From: Edaphobacter sp.
GTDB taxonomy: Bacteria > Acidobacteriota > Terriglobia > Terriglobales > Acidobacteriaceae
DNA length: 64,000 nt
NCBI GenBank assembly: GCA_025462755.1
Contig: JAOAPF010000447.1
Location: 22,328 to 86,327 of the forward strand
Direction of reading: 5' to 3'
The translations under genes and the position numbers were made by a program. The notes beneath the pieces are model-generated. The model was not told the DNA's origin. It ran no database searches and saw nothing but the letters and a program-made list of their open reading frames with translations. The stretch's first letter is position 1. Every line of letters starts with the position of its first letter. This document shows positions 28,898 to 40,257 of the stretch, piece after piece.

Positions 28898-31800
28898 TTA
28901 GAAGTTGATCTTCAGGGCAAACTGCCCGAAGCGACGCTCGTCATTCGCGCCACCGAAGAGGCCGATACCGCCCTTGGACGCCGTGATCGGCACCGGCACG
29001 CCGGGGCCAACGTTGGCAACGTCATCCAGCGATTCCTGAATGAAGAGATTGTGATGGTTCAGCAGATCGAATCCCTCTGCGCGAAACTCCACATTGATCT
29101 GTTCATGGATTGGAAAGATCTTGCTGACAGAAGCATCGAACGTCCACGCTCCCGGTCCGCGGAAGCTGTTACGAGCGACCATGGTTGGAGGGAAAGGGCC
29201 CCAGTCGGAGATTCCATCCGGAAAGACCTTAGGATTTGGGTTAAGCGCTGGATTTCCAAAGCTCACCGCTGCCGGAAGGTTGCCGATGTGATAGCTGTTC
29301 GCGCCCCCGCCAGTGACACCAGCGGGTATCTTCGTAAAGGTGTGCTGTGAAATAACTCCGGCCGCCGGCGTATACCGCGCCACCTGATAGCCACTGTTAT
29401 TATTCGTGCTGTCGAAGTAGGAGAATGGCACACCGGTACGGACCGTATAGATGCCCGTCACCTGCCAGCCGCCCACCGTCTCATTGATTAATTTGTTGCT
29501 TAGCTTCGGCGTCCGGTACAGCGGCGCGATCACCAGGCGCTGACGAATATCAAGGTCCCCACTGCCACGGTCGAATCCCGGATTGAATGGCTGCAAATAT
29601 CCAAGGCCGAACGCATTGTTCGTCTCTGAGAACGTTGTGCTCAGATCATCCAGTTGATGCGCAACCGTGTAATTGGCGACCAGGCTCAACCCGGTATTGC
29701 GGTAATTCGTAGTCTGGAATTGGACGTTGATCGACTGATAGTACGAGTCGCCATTGGAGCCCCGGTTATTGATATTGGAGTATTGGTTGTTGAGTCTTGT
29801 CAGTGTTGGAGCGCTTCCACCGACGGTCAATGGGTCGCCGAGCAGCACATTCCCGCCGCCCTGCGTATTGATATTCTTGATGTCATACAGATGGAGCCCG
29901 CGCGCGCCCGCATACTGGAGTGATACCAGTGTGTTGCGCGCCAGTTGCCGATCGATTGCCGCGTCCCAGAACTGCGTCTGCGCCGTCCGAATATGCTCAT
30001 CCACATTCCTCAGACTGGTGGGCGGCAGCGCAACGTTACCGGAAGCACCCGCCAGCGGACCCTGGTTCGAAGTCGTGATCTTCGTATTGTTGATCACGAC
30101 CACGGCGTAGGCCGGGGGATTCTGAATCACGTTGAAGGTTACATTGCCGAAATTACGCTCATAACTGATGCCGTAACCGCCGCGAAACGACGTCTTGCCG
30201 TCCCCGAACAGGTCGAGGGCAAAGCCGATACGCGGCGAGACAGTACCGTACGACGGGCTCCACAGCGAGCCGATAGGACTGGTCGGAGCGGTAAATACCT
30301 GGCCGGTCCGAACGCTCTGGACGTAGCTCCCCGAGCCGTAGTAGAAGTTGGAGTCCAGATTCTGATGGTTGTTATGCTGGACACCAAAGTACTCATAGCG
30401 CAAACCATAATTGAACGTAAGCCTCGGCGTGAGCTTGAAGGAATCCTGTGCATATACCGCCCAGTCGTGGAAGCGATTGCTCCGCGCAAAGACCGGCGGT
30501 ATCGCCGGCAGGTTAATCGAACACGCGGGCGTCTGAGCCAACGTGCCAGTGTATGGGTTCAGCACGCAAGGCAACGCGCCCTGAGCATTTACTGCAGCTG
30601 AAAACTGGAACAGATTTCCGGTTACCAGTCCATTCAATCCGTTCGTCCGGTTGGTGCCGATCTGCTCTGCCGCCTGCGCGTACGCTCCATAAGCGTTATT
30701 GGCCTGCATGTACACGATCTGCGCGCCAAACTGCATGGAATGTTTTCCTTTTTGCACATTCAGGTCCTGATTGACCTGGATGGTGTTTTGCGGTCCGCCA
30801 AAGGGAAGGCCACCATTCGCGGGGTTGAAGTCGTAAAAGCCAGGCAGCTGAATGAAGAAAGATGTTCCCGGCAGCTGCGCATTGGTTGAAACAGTCAGCG
30901 TCGGCACATTCTGCAGACTCGTGTTGTACGTCAATGGAGAGTTGAATCTGCTGAAGCTGAGCTTGGTCGTTTCGGTCAGGTAAGGATTGAAAACGTGGTT
31001 CGCGCTCAGAAGATAGGCCGTGGCGAAGTCCGCCGAGGCCACGTTGTATTGATTGTATGGCGATGCAAACGCCGATCCGCTCTGATCGGCTTCGTTGTAG
31101 TTGGCATAGCGGAAGAAAATCTGGGTGCGGTCGCTCAGGTTGTAGTCAAACCGCCCAACGACGTTGTAGGTATTTTGCGGAAGACTGCCGCCGGTGTTGG
31201 TTGCGGCGGGATACGCCACGGTACCGAAAGCCGGCGTGGTGGCGGGAACTCCTGCAATTCCAAGCTGGCCGGCAGTGTATGTATTTGTGAAGTTGAAGCT
31301 CTTTCCGCCACCGTATTGCGCAAAGAAAGCCTGCGTGTTGGGTGCGGTAAGGGCGAGGAACTGGGGCGTGGGAACCGCTGCAATGCTTATCGCGGTACTG
31401 CGGACGCGAATCCACTCCGTGCTGCCGAAGAAGAACAGCTTGTCCTTGAGAATTGGGCCGCCAACCGCGAAGCCAAACTGGTTGCGTGTGTACTTGCCCT
31501 TGGGAAGACCCTGCTGAGCATTGAGGACAGTGTTCGACGTGTAGGCGGAGAGACGATTGAACTCCCAGACAACGCCGTGAAATGCGTTGGTTCCGCTCTT
31601 CGTGGTCACATTGACGATTCCGCCGGAGGCCCGGCCGTACTGGGGTTCGTAGTTACTGGTCTGGACGCGAAACTCCTGGGTGGCGTCCTGCGGAATGTAC
31701 ACGCCGACGTTATCGGCGAAGGCGCTGATGTTTTCAACGCCATCCAACAGAATTTCAGTGCCGCTGGATCGCTGTCCGTTGATATTGAAGCCGACACCTC

Positions 31801-32398
31801 GCGTAGTCGCGTTCTGTGAGTTTCCGTTCGAAGCGTTTCTCGAATCGCCGCTGTTGGTGCTATCGCCGGCGGATACGTTGCCCGCAAGCGCCACCAGATC
31901 ATATGGATTGCGGGTGAGGCTCGGCATCTGTGCAACCTGGGTTGCGTTCACGATCTGCGATAGTTCCTGTGTCTGCGTGTTTGCCTGCGCGCCACCCTCA
32001 GCGGTCACCTCGACGGAGGTGTTCTCTTGCGTCACGGACAGCTTGGCGTCCAATGTCACCTTGGCCGCGACCGTGACCTCAACCCGAGTGGTGGAGGGAT
32101 GAAATCCAGCGCCCGTTACGGTCACTTCATACTGGGCTGGTTGCAGGCCCGTGACAACGTAGGCGCCCGTTCCGCTGGTGGTTACGGTACGAACTGCATT
32201 TGTGCCGAGGTTCTTAACCGTGACGGTTGCATTAGGCACAACCGCGCCGGTAGGGTCGGTAACGGTTCCCGAAATCTGCCCTGCCTCCTGTCCCCGCGCC
32301 GCCGAACCAAATGCAAATATCGCTAGAAGCACCATTCCAACGAACAGCGCAGTCTTATGCCGTAGGCAATCGCCTAGCATTCTGTATTCAGTTGACAT
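28898..32398 (-). CDS. TonB-dependent receptor with N-terminal carboxypeptidase regulatory-like domain
   Basis: GQISGTVTDPTGAVVPNATVTVKNLGTNAVRTVTT, NINGQRSSGTEILLDGVEN, barrel ending FALKINF. Confidence 0.85.
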   Translation of the reverse strand: MSTEYRMLGDCLRHKTALFVGMVLLAIFAFGSAARGQEAGQISGTVTDPTGAVVPNATVTVKNLGTNAVRTVTTSGTGAYVVTGLQPAQYEVTVTGAGFHPSTTRVEVTVAAKVTLDAKLSVTQENTSVEVTAEGGAQANTQTQELSQIVNATQVAQMPSLTRNPYDLVALAGNVSAGDSTNSGDSRNASNGNSQNATTRGVGFNINGQRSSGTEILLDGVENISAFADNVGVYIPQDATQEFRVQTSNYEPQYGRASGGIVNVTTKSGTNAFHGVVWEFNRLSAYTSNTVLNAQQGLPKGKYTRNQFGFAVGGPILKDKLFFFGSTEWIRVRSTAISIAAVPTPQFLALTAPNTQAFFAQYGGGKSFNFTNTYTAGQLGIAGVPATTPAFGTVAYPAATNTGGSLPQNTYNVVGRFDYNLSDRTQIFFRYANYNEADQSGSAFASPYNQYNVASADFATAYLLSANHVFNPYLTETTKLSFSRFNSPLTYNTSLQNVPTLTVSTNAQLPGTSFFIQLPGFYDFNPANGGLPFGGPQNTIQVNQDLNVQKGKHSMQFGAQIVYMQANNAYGAYAQAAEQIGTNRTNGLNGLVTGNLFQFSAAVNAQGALPCVLNPYTGTLAQTPACSINLPAIPPVFARSNRFHDWAVYAQDSFKLTPRLTFNYGLRYEYFGVQHNNHQNLDSNFYYGSGSYVQSVRTGQVFTAPTSPIGSLWSPSYGTVSPRIGFALDLFGDGKTSFRGGYGISYERNFGNVTFNVIQNPPAYAVVVINNTKITTSNQGPLAGASGNVALPPTSLRNVDEHIRTAQTQFWDAAIDRQLARNTLVSLQYAGARGLHLYDIKNINTQGGGNVLLGDPLTVGGSAPTLTRLNNQYSNINNRGSNGDSYYQSINVQFQTTNYRNTGLSLVANYTVAHQLDDLSTTFSETNNAFGLGYLQPFNPGFDRGSGDLDIRQRLVIAPLYRTPKLSNKLINETVGGWQVTGIYTVRTGVPFSYFDSTNNNSGYQVARYTPAAGVISQHTFTKIPAGVTGGGANSYHIGNLPAAVSFGNPALNPNPKVFPDGISDWGPFPPTMVARNSFRGPGAWTFDASVSKIFPIHEQINVEFRAEGFDLLNHHNLFIQESLDDVANVGPGVPVPITASKGGIGLFGGANDERRFGQFALKINF

Positions 32399-32662
32399 AA
32401 TCCTTCTCCAAATTTTCTGTCGCTCTGCGAGCTCGAGCGGCTGGTCCCCAAAGATGCGGACGCTACGAAAGCCTCCGCGACGGCATTACGCCAATACGCA
32501 ATTCACGCGCCAAACTTGCGCTCATGCAAATAAAGCACCAAGCACACAAAAGGTGTAGAACCAACCACAAAACCACCAAAAAAGCTATGAAAAAGTGGAG
32601 AGAAGACGGTGATTTTACAACTCACCATCATATTGTGTGCCTGTCTCCATCTCGGATCAAAC

Positions 32663-32692
32663 TAGTCTGATATTTCGCTTGATATCGGACTA
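32663..32692. promoter_or_regulatory. Operator-like dyad
   Basis: TAGTCTGATAT-TTCGCTTG-ATATCGGACTA (one mismatch in 11-bp arms) between divergent receptor genes. Confidence 0.4.
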
Positions 32693-33294
32693 ACTCTGTC
32701 GTATATTCAGGCCACCGAGTTTATGGAACACATAAACTGCCTGTGCTATTCGACTTGCCCGACAAACGGGTCCAGAGGAATTGGCTAACTGCGATCGCAA
32801 GCGCAAAGCTGCTAAAGAAACATGGGACAAACGGTATGAATCCGCATCGGAAAGGAGCCAGGCTGAGACGCATGACAGAGACCGTGGTCGATCTCCGTTA
32901 AGTTATAGATTTGAACGATATCCCTTCGAATATCAAGAACTTGGGACGGACATTAATTTTCCAGGGACGAATCCGGCGCGATCAGGGACCAATGGACAAC
33001 CGTGCCGCAGCGACACCGGGTAAGCAGCGAATCGCATATTGAAATTGGAATTGTTGCCCAGATTCAGCAGAGCGAAGGGGTTGTTTAAAGCGAAGGTTGG
33101 CACCGTTGGAAGGTGCGTAGTTCGAGCCCTTCAACTCGGCTCAAAACCTTATTGCATATCAGGTAGGAACTTCAAGTTTTCGCATGGCCTCGGCCATCAA
33201 GCGGAACTTCGAAGGCTAGCGGTCAAGGACGAAGCATGCTTTCTCGACGATTTCCTTGATTTGGTGGTAGCTGAATTCTTTGGAGGAGCAAAGT

Positions 33295-35919
33295 ATGACG
33301 CAAGTGATGCAAAGAACAATGGCGGGCAAGAAAATGAATGGGGCGATCCTTGGCCGAACTCGCGGGTGGATCGCGGCGGGAACCCTGGCAGCATATTCGG
33401 TCATCGGCGGAACCAAGTCCGCCCTGGCTGAGAAGGAGAGGACCGACCCGGCGGCCGCGACGGCAGCGGAGGCGACGCTGCCGCTGAAGAAGTTCGACAT
33501 TTCCCCCGGGCCACTGGACGGCGCAATTGAGGCCTATAAGAAGGCTACCGGACGAACCGTGAAGGTTGTACTCCCAGCGGGGACCCTGGCCGGATTCAAC
33601 TCGCAGGGACTGGTCGGGCTCTATCGCGAAGACGAGGCGCTGCGCCTGCTTCTGGATGGGACGGGGTTGAACTATCGCGTGGAGGATGCCACGACGATGG
33701 TCGTGGGGGTGCAAGCGAAAGACACCGTGTCTGTAACCGATCCCGTCACTAATTCTGTCTCGCTGACGAAGTTTACCGAGCCTCTCCTGACCACCGCGCA
33801 GAGCATCACGGTAATTCCGCAGTTTGTGGTGAAGGACGAAGGAGTGACGACGCTGCGCGACACACTGCGGAATGTACCAGGTATCAGCCTCGCCGCCGGT
33901 GAAGCGGGAGCGCAGGGCGACAATCTGACTATTCGCGGCTTTACCGCGCGGAACGACATCTTTCTCGACGGGATCAGAGACTTCGGCAGCTACTATCGCG
34001 ACACGTTCAACTATGAACAGGTGGAGGCACTAGAGGGGCCAGCGGGAATTGAGTTCGGACGCGGATCGACCGGCGGTGTGGTCAACCAGGAGAGCAAGGT
34101 CCCGACGGTGCAGCAGTTCGCCCATGTGGAGGCGATGTTCGGCACCGACAAGACACGAAGAGTTACAGCAGACCTGAACAGCAGTGAGTGGAACGCAATG
34201 GGTGGCACAGCGTTTCGATTGAACCTGATGGAACAGGAGAGCGGCGTCGCAGGAAGAGACTTCGCTGATATTCGCCGCTGGGGCGTTGCACCCTCTGTAT
34301 CGATTGGCCTGAACACAAAGACACCGGCGACGTTGAACTACGTTCATCTCCAGGAAAACGACACACCCGACTATGGATTGCCATGGTTCAACAACGCAGT
34401 GGCGCCAGGTCCGATCCGGCACAACTACTATGGGTTTCCGGACGAGAACTATCTACAAACCAACGACGACATTCTTACGCTGAAGGTAGAGCATGAGTTT
34501 TCGCCGGGCGTGAATCTCCACACGATCGCGCGGGCAGCGAACTACCCGCGACAAGCGCAGATTACAGAGCCGCAGATCTGCTCAAACGCTCCGGCGAGCG
34601 TTCCCCTCGGTGGAGTAGTAGCCTCGCTCCCGACCTCCGCGGTGAATACAGCGCTTCCCTGCCCTTACACGGCTTCGAGCGATCCAACCACCATCGTCAT
34701 AAATCGAAATCAGATCCAAACCAAAAGCGTTGAGAGCGATCTGTGGGACCAGACAGAGGTAACCGCACGCTTCAAGTTGCTCGGGGTTAAGAATTCACTG
34801 ATGGCTGGTGTCGAGGGCGGGCAGGAAATCTCAAATCCCATCCGTTCCAGCTACACGATCAACAAAATCAACACCGTGCCTTCAACGCCATTAGTGGATC
34901 CGAATCCGCACCAGCCGTTTTCCGGGACCGGATATATCACGTCCATCGTGCATACGAAGTCGGAGAGCGTCGGCGTCTACTTTGTCGACACCGTGAAACT
35001 TGGAGACCTCTTCGAGATAAGTGGCGGTGTGCGGTGGGACCGCTTCGACACCGGATACAACCTGTGGCAGCCGACACCGCCGAAGGGTGGCGTAGTCACT
35101 GCGCCTGTCGCACCCATCAGGCGCGTGGATCAGCAGCCGAGTTACCGTGCCGCCTTCGTCTATAAACCGTCGAGCCACGGCAGCCTGTACTTCGACTATG
35201 GCACGAGCTTCAATCCCGGCGCAGAGTCGCTGAGCCTGAGCGTCGGGCTGGCGAACAGCTCGGCGGCACCGGAAGAGAACGAAACGTACGAGGCAGGAGT
35301 GAAGTGGAACTTCCTGAACGAGCGGCTAATGGCCGAGGGCGCAGTCTTCCGAACCGAAAAGGACAACGCGAGAGAGACCGATCCCACGAACGCGAACAAT
35401 ATCGTCGCGGCAGGAAATCAGCTGGTAAGAGGCCTGCAGTTCAGCCTGGTGGGAAGACTGCCGCAGGGGATGGACGTCGTTGCCGGCTATGCATACCTCG
35501 ACAGCGCGGTGGTCTACTCGAAGTTCTTCCCAACTTCGGTGGGATATCCGCTGGCGAATGTTCCGAAGCAAACGTTCAATCTATTCATCACGCATCGGCT
35601 ACCGTGGCGAGTGAACGCAGGGGTGGGTGGGAACTATGTAGCCAGCAGAACCGCGAGTTCTACCGTGCCGTTTGTTCCGACCGGCTATGCGCCGAATCCA
35701 AACGGTCCCGGCTTCATTGTGACCAGCGTGGCCATGAAGCAGGTCCCAGGTTACTGGATCTTCGATGCGATGTTAAGGCGGCCAATATCGGAGCGTCTGG
35801 AGTTGCAGGCAAACGTGAACAATTTGCTGAACCGGTCCTACATTGACCTGCCGCATCCGAGCCACCTGATTCCAGGTGCGGGAGCGAATGCGCTGATCGG
35901 GATCAACTTTAAATTCTGA
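33295..35919 (+). CDS. TonB-dependent siderophore receptor with STN domain
   Basis: FDISPGPLDGAIEAYKKATGRTVKVVLPAGTLAGFNSQGLVGLYREDEALRLLLDGTGLNYRV (STN), plug VPGISLAAGEAGAQGDNLTIRGF, C-terminal IGINFKF. Confidence 0.88.
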   Translation: MTQVMQRTMAGKKMNGAILGRTRGWIAAGTLAAYSVIGGTKSALAEKERTDPAAATAAEATLPLKKFDISPGPLDGAIEAYKKATGRTVKVVLPAGTLAGFNSQGLVGLYREDEALRLLLDGTGLNYRVEDATTMVVGVQAKDTVSVTDPVTNSVSLTKFTEPLLTTAQSITVIPQFVVKDEGVTTLRDTLRNVPGISLAAGEAGAQGDNLTIRGFTARNDIFLDGIRDFGSYYRDTFNYEQVEALEGPAGIEFGRGSTGGVVNQESKVPTVQQFAHVEAMFGTDKTRRVTADLNSSEWNAMGGTAFRLNLMEQESGVAGRDFADIRRWGVAPSVSIGLNTKTPATLNYVHLQENDTPDYGLPWFNNAVAPGPIRHNYYGFPDENYLQTNDDILTLKVEHEFSPGVNLHTIARAANYPRQAQITEPQICSNAPASVPLGGVVASLPTSAVNTALPCPYTASSDPTTIVINRNQIQTKSVESDLWDQTEVTARFKLLGVKNSLMAGVEGGQEISNPIRSSYTINKINTVPSTPLVDPNPHQPFSGTGYITSIVHTKSESVGVYFVDTVKLGDLFEISGGVRWDRFDTGYNLWQPTPPKGGVVTAPVAPIRRVDQQPSYRAAFVYKPSSHGSLYFDYGTSFNPGAESLSLSVGLANSSAAPEENETYEAGVKWNFLNERLMAEGAVFRTEKDNARETDPTNANNIVAAGNQLVRGLQFSLVGRLPQGMDVVAGYAYLDSAVVYSKFFPTSVGYPLANVPKQTFNLFITHRLPWRVNAGVGGNYVASRTASSTVPFVPTGYAPNPNGPGFIVTSVAMKQVPGYWIFDAMLRRPISERLELQANVNNLLNRSYIDLPHPSHLIPGAGANALIGINFKF

Positions 35920-35944
35920 GCTTTTGACGAATGTAGGAGAGTAA

Positions 35945-36625
35945 ATGCTGATTACGATTCCCGATGTGTTGACGGTCGGTGAGGTGGCTCAGGCAAGAGC
36001 CGCGCTCGACGCTGCCGAGTGGGTCGATGGCAAAGTGACAGCCGGATATCAGGCGCAGACCGTCAAGGAGAACCTGCAACTCCCCGAGGGACATCCCGTG
36101 ACAGTGAAGCTGGGCGAAATGGTGCTGGCGGCGCTGGCACGCTCCCCGCTGTTCATGTCGGCGGCGCTGCCGCTGCGCGTGTTTCCCCCGATGTTCAACC
36201 GGTATACCGGCGGCGGACACTTCGGCACCCATGTAGATACGGCGATTCGCGCGACGGCAACAACCGGACAGCGAATCCGAACAGATATTTCGGCCACGCT
36301 TTTCTTGTCGGCCCCGGAGGAGTATCAGGGCGGCGAACTCTTTATAGAGGACACCTATGGCATGCATTCGGTGAAACTGCCGGCCGGGCATATGGTCTTG
36401 TATCCGGCGACGAGTCTCCATCGCGTTGCTCCAGTGACACGAGGTGCGCGGGTGGCTTCGTTCTTCTGGTTGCAGAGCATGATTCGAAGCGATGGAGACA
36501 GGACGCTCCTCTATGACCTGGACACTGCGATTCAGCGACTGGCGGCAGAGGCTCCGGGCAATGCAACGGAAGTCCAGTTGACCGGGGTTTACCACAACCT
36601 GCTGCGACGCTGGGCAGAGATGTAA
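35945..36625 (+). CDS. Fe2+-dependent PKHD-type dioxygenase (PiuC/YbiX-like)
   Basis: [78 protein letters not shown]. Confidence 0.88.
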   Translation: MLITIPDVLTVGEVAQARAALDAAEWVDGKVTAGYQAQTVKENLQLPEGHPVTVKLGEMVLAALARSPLFMSAALPLRVFPPMFNRYTGGGHFGTHVDTAIRATATTGQRIRTDISATLFLSAPEEYQGGELFIEDTYGMHSVKLPAGHMVLYPATSLHRVAPVTRGARVASFFWLQSMIRSDGDRTLLYDLDTAIQRLAAEAPGNATEVQLTGVYHNLLRRWAEM

Positions 36626-36714
36626 ACCGTTGGTCAATGAACTCCCAATTGCCGTCAGCCGTTCGGAACCAACTCGATAGAAGACCACTAGTCACACCCG
36701 GCGATGCTCCGCAG

Positions 36715-38361
36715 TCAGTCACAGTCTGCCGCGACCTCCTCCAAGCGCGGGCAAACGGTTGCAACATAACGGCTGAATGCCTCATCGCCACGAGCCTTCG
36801 CAAGTCCCTGCAGTTGCCCGATCTGCATCGGCGCAAGTTGGTTCGAGGGTACACACCCGAAGATTCTTACATCGGCGGCAAAGCGCTGTGGCGCATCCGG
36901 AAGGCTGTCGCGGCCGCTCATGCGAAACGACATCGGCGTCAATGGACCGAATATCAGCGGCCGTGCCAGCTCTGGCCAGCGTTCGAGCTCTGGTTCCACG
37001 CCTGCAGCGCGAGCAAACAGTATGGCCATCGTGTCGGTGAGCACCGTCTGTGGAGTGCCGCGGCGTGCACGATATGCCGCAACACCCGCTTCGAGCTCCT
37101 CTTTCGAAGGCGCGGCGATGGCTCCGCTCATGGTGTACGCAATCCAGCGCGCCTGCAGCTCAAGCACCGGATAGTACGGGCCAATCTGCTCGTACAATCC
37201 GACAAATGCCAGCCCCCGAAGGTCCGGGTGGAAGGTGAAGCTATAGAGATCGATATGCTGCGCATCGACATCCAGGGTTCGTCGCAGGTCATCACCTAAA
37301 AACGGCAGATCGAGATGGTAGCCGGTACCGAAGATAATGCCGTCAAAGTCCTCGGCACTCCCATCCATGAATCGCACCGTCCTGCCGTCCACAGACTCGA
37401 TCCACGGTTTGATGGAGATACGCCCTTCAGCGACAAGCGGCAGAAAAAACTGGCTCATCGTGATGCCAGCCTTAAAGACATCGTCCGCTGGTTTGGGCGC
37501 TCCAAACTGCTCCGGACTCCCCGCCACTGTAAGCACGAACTGTTTGAAGCCGGCGCCAACTGTGGAGATAGGAAACCACTCTTTGCTCAGCGCCGAGAAG
37601 CGGGTGAAGGCCATGTGGTCCAACGGCACTCCGTTCACAAGCTTCGGCAGAACATAGCGCTGTCTGCGATTCGTCACAACAACGCGCGCAGCCCCCAGAC
37701 CGGCCAGGTCGCTCGCGATCTCAACCGAACTGATTGCGCATCCGCCGACCAGCACCCGCAGACCGCGATAGTCCTCGGGACGCTTGTACGAAAAAGTGTG
37801 ATTGACGCCAGCCGTCCCTGAAAACGTCCCCAGCCCCGGCACATCGGGAATCGTGGGCTTATGGTAGCGGCCCGTCGCAACCACGACCTGGCCAAATCGC
37901 TCCTCGCCGGCGTCCGTCCGGATAATCCAATCATCCGCATCTCGGCGAAGTTCGCGCACCGGTGTCTTCAACCGGGTACACCGAGTGAGATCGAACATCT
38001 TCGCATAACGTTCGAGATACTCGCCCATCGCCTCATTCGTCGGGTAGGTGGGCGTGCCGGCCTCATGCGGCAAATCGCTGAAACACGTCATGACCCGGCT
38101 GGTATTCGTGCGCATAGCCGGCCACACACCACTGTGCTCAGGATCGGCGCTCCACTGCCCGCCAATTCGACTACCCTGCTCAAACAGAACCGGCTCGAAT
38201 CCTTCCGAATTCAGGTACCGCGCCGTAACCATTCCGGCAGGGCCTGCCCCAATAACCGCTACCTTTTCCATCGAAACACTCCGCTGCTCGGCCCGGAGAC
38301 CGACTACGCGTTCATTCGCGCCTGATGGTTCAATTGGGCCCGGTTGTGTATTGTCGGCCAT
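36715..38361 (-). CDS. Flavin-containing monooxygenase
   Basis: VAVIGAGPAGMVTARYL FAD motif; GGCAISSVEIASDLA NAD(P) motif. ORF opens at 38388. Confidence 0.85.
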   Translation of the reverse strand: MADNTQPGPIEPSGANERVVGLRAEQRSVSMEKVAVIGAGPAGMVTARYLNSEGFEPVLFEQGSRIGGQWSADPEHSGVWPAMRTNTSRVMTCFSDLPHEAGTPTYPTNEAMGEYLERYAKMFDLTRCTRLKTPVRELRRDADDWIIRTDAGEERFGQVVVATGRYHKPTIPDVPGLGTFSGTAGVNHTFSYKRPEDYRGLRVLVGGCAISSVEIASDLAGLGAARVVVTNRRQRYVLPKLVNGVPLDHMAFTRFSALSKEWFPISTVGAGFKQFVLTVAGSPEQFGAPKPADDVFKAGITMSQFFLPLVAEGRISIKPWIESVDGRTVRFMDGSAEDFDGIIFGTGYHLDLPFLGDDLRRTLDVDAQHIDLYSFTFHPDLRGLAFVGLYEQIGPYYPVLELQARWIAYTMSGAIAAPSKEELEAGVAAYRARRGTPQTVLTDTMAILFARAAGVEPELERWPELARPLIFGPLTPMSFRMSGRDSLPDAPQRFAADVRIFGCVPSNQLAPMQIGQLQGLAKARGDEAFSRYVATVCPRLEEVAADCD

Positions 38362-38411
38362 TCTAATGCATCGATACGAAGTTCTCACCCCGCAGCCGCA
38401 CTCGAACGGGA

Positions 38412-39902
38412 CTACTGCATCGGCACGAACTTTCCCTCACACGTGAACGCAGCCCCTTTGGCCGCCGGGTCCGAAGCCGACTTCCACGGGACCACCTTAA
38501 TATCCGTCGCGCTGAAGTCGAGATTGGTTCCCAGCGGCCCCACTGTCACCGTGGCAAAGTGCCCATGCACTTGCTGCGGCGTGATTCCGTTGACCCGCAC
38601 GCCATCAAGCGTCACCTCCGTGCGATGCTCGTCATTCAACCCGGCAATCAGCACATCCCCCGGCGTCGTATCGAGCACATTGCGAATCGTAATCGCCTTA
38701 TAATCCGGAATCCGGTCGCCCGTATACTTCGGATCCTCATAACCTTCGGTCGTCTGGTTCGTGTAGTAGGGACTGATGGCAATGGGATTCTTTACGCCCC
38801 GCATGCAGATGTTCTGATAAGTCAGATCGTGTACCGGCCCTCCGCGCGTCACGTTGCTCTTGATACGGATACCGCTCGTTGTATTGTCCTCGGTCAAACC
38901 GTCCACCAGCAGATAGCTGTCGCCGCTATAGGTCTCGCTTCCGATCGACATACCATGGCCCGAGTAGAAGTGGTTGTCGAGCACGCTCATGTGCGTTGTG
39001 CCCGTCTTTACGGCAATGTTGTCATCGCCGTTATCGATCCAGCTATGCGCCACCGTCACGTTGGTCGAAGACCCGGGATCGATCCCGTCGGTATTCCGCG
39101 CGTCCATTCCTTTAGTCGTCGGGGTCAGCAGATGAACGCCCCACGCCGTAAAGCCATTGGTCTGGTTAACGCTAACGTGGAAGTTCGTCGAGTTGTGCAG
39201 CGTAATCCGGTACAGCACCAGGCCATCAGCATGGCTGGCGACGATCATCCGCGTCGTAAAGTATCGCTCATTCTTGGGCTCTGCCTTGCGCGCCATCTCC
39301 CACCAGCTATAGTCCTTGCCCAGAAGCTTCGCGTAGCCACGCCCGTCGATGACTCCGTCGCCCATAATGCCAACGTCTTTGGCATCATTAATACTGATGA
39401 ACGGCCTGCATCCTCCGCGGGCCGGCGCTGGACGCTGTGGCGCAGGGAATACTGCCGGCGGCGCGCCCATCGCAATCGTGCCGCACAGCCCGGGGGTCGC
39501 ACCCTCCGTTTTTACTTCATACGCAGCAGGATCGCGCGACCCGAACAACGTCACGCCTTCATCGATCAGCAGCGTCACGCCCGTTCGCATCTCGAGCGGC
39601 CCCGACAGAAACGCGTTGTTGCCATCTGCCGGCTTCAACTCCACCGCCATCCCAGGCTTACACTTGTCCAGCGCACTCTGGATGCGGGCAGTATCGAGCT
39701 TGCTCTCATCCGCCTCAGCGAGCTTATCGCCCACCGCACGAAGCTGCGCCGGAAGTTGAGTACACGATGCGGGAATCTTCGGTTCGGTCACTTGCCGGGT
39801 GTCCTGCGCTCTCACCATTCGCGCTATTGGGAACAACAGCAGCGTGATGACGATCAGCCATCTCCCATCCTCGACACACACGCCAAACCGATTCCATATC
39901 AT
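38412..39902 (-). CDS. GH28-like polygalacturonase / pectate-lyase-fold glycosidase
   Basis: NTDGIDPGSSTNVTVAHSWIDNGDDNIAVKTG, GHGMSIGSE, GIRIKSNVTRGG motifs of GH28. Confidence 0.88.
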   Translation of the reverse strand: MIWNRFGVCVEDGRWLIVITLLLFPIARMVRAQDTRQVTEPKIPASCTQLPAQLRAVGDKLAEADESKLDTARIQSALDKCKPGMAVELKPADGNNAFLSGPLEMRTGVTLLIDEGVTLFGSRDPAAYEVKTEGATPGLCGTIAMGAPPAVFPAPQRPAPARGGCRPFISINDAKDVGIMGDGVIDGRGYAKLLGKDYSWWEMARKAEPKNERYFTTRMIVASHADGLVLYRITLHNSTNFHVSVNQTNGFTAWGVHLLTPTTKGMDARNTDGIDPGSSTNVTVAHSWIDNGDDNIAVKTGTTHMSVLDNHFYSGHGMSIGSETYSGDSYLLVDGLTEDNTTSGIRIKSNVTRGGPVHDLTYQNICMRGVKNPIAISPYYTNQTTEGYEDPKYTGDRIPDYKAITIRNVLDTTPGDVLIAGLNDEHRTEVTLDGVRVNGITPQQVHGHFATVTVGPLGTNLDFSATDIKVVPWKSASDPAAKGAAFTCEGKFVPMQ

Positions 39903-40257
39903 TTGGTCCTACCTCCAGTTCTGCTGAGACAACCTAGCACAATCAACAGGCGAAGGTCACGACATCACGGAATGTGACTGCGATCGAAATCATTTGCGTC
40001 GAGATCGTCTTCATCAACCAGCAGCGTAGGCCATATCAATAGGGCGAGAGATGACAGTGCAATCAATATCTGCAACGCAGGATGCAGAGCATGAGACATA
40101 GAGTGCCTCTTTCTTCGGAGCGCTGCGTACCTCTCCTGACACTCCCTGCATCGGCGCCGTTGCGCCTTGTCTTCAAGATCGAAGTATTTTTTTTTCAGTG
40201 GCTTCCGCTTTAGGAAATATCGTCCCTCAATCCCACAAAAGTTGTACCGAAAAAGCG

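Noticed and set aside
33085-33150. tRNA-like string (GTAGTTCGAGCCC)
   Set aside because: Cannot form a consistent acceptor, D, anticodon and T arm; coincidental T-loop resemblance.
38559-39977. 472-aa + strand ORF
   Set aside because: Antisense to the GH28-like gene; no motif; shadow ORF.
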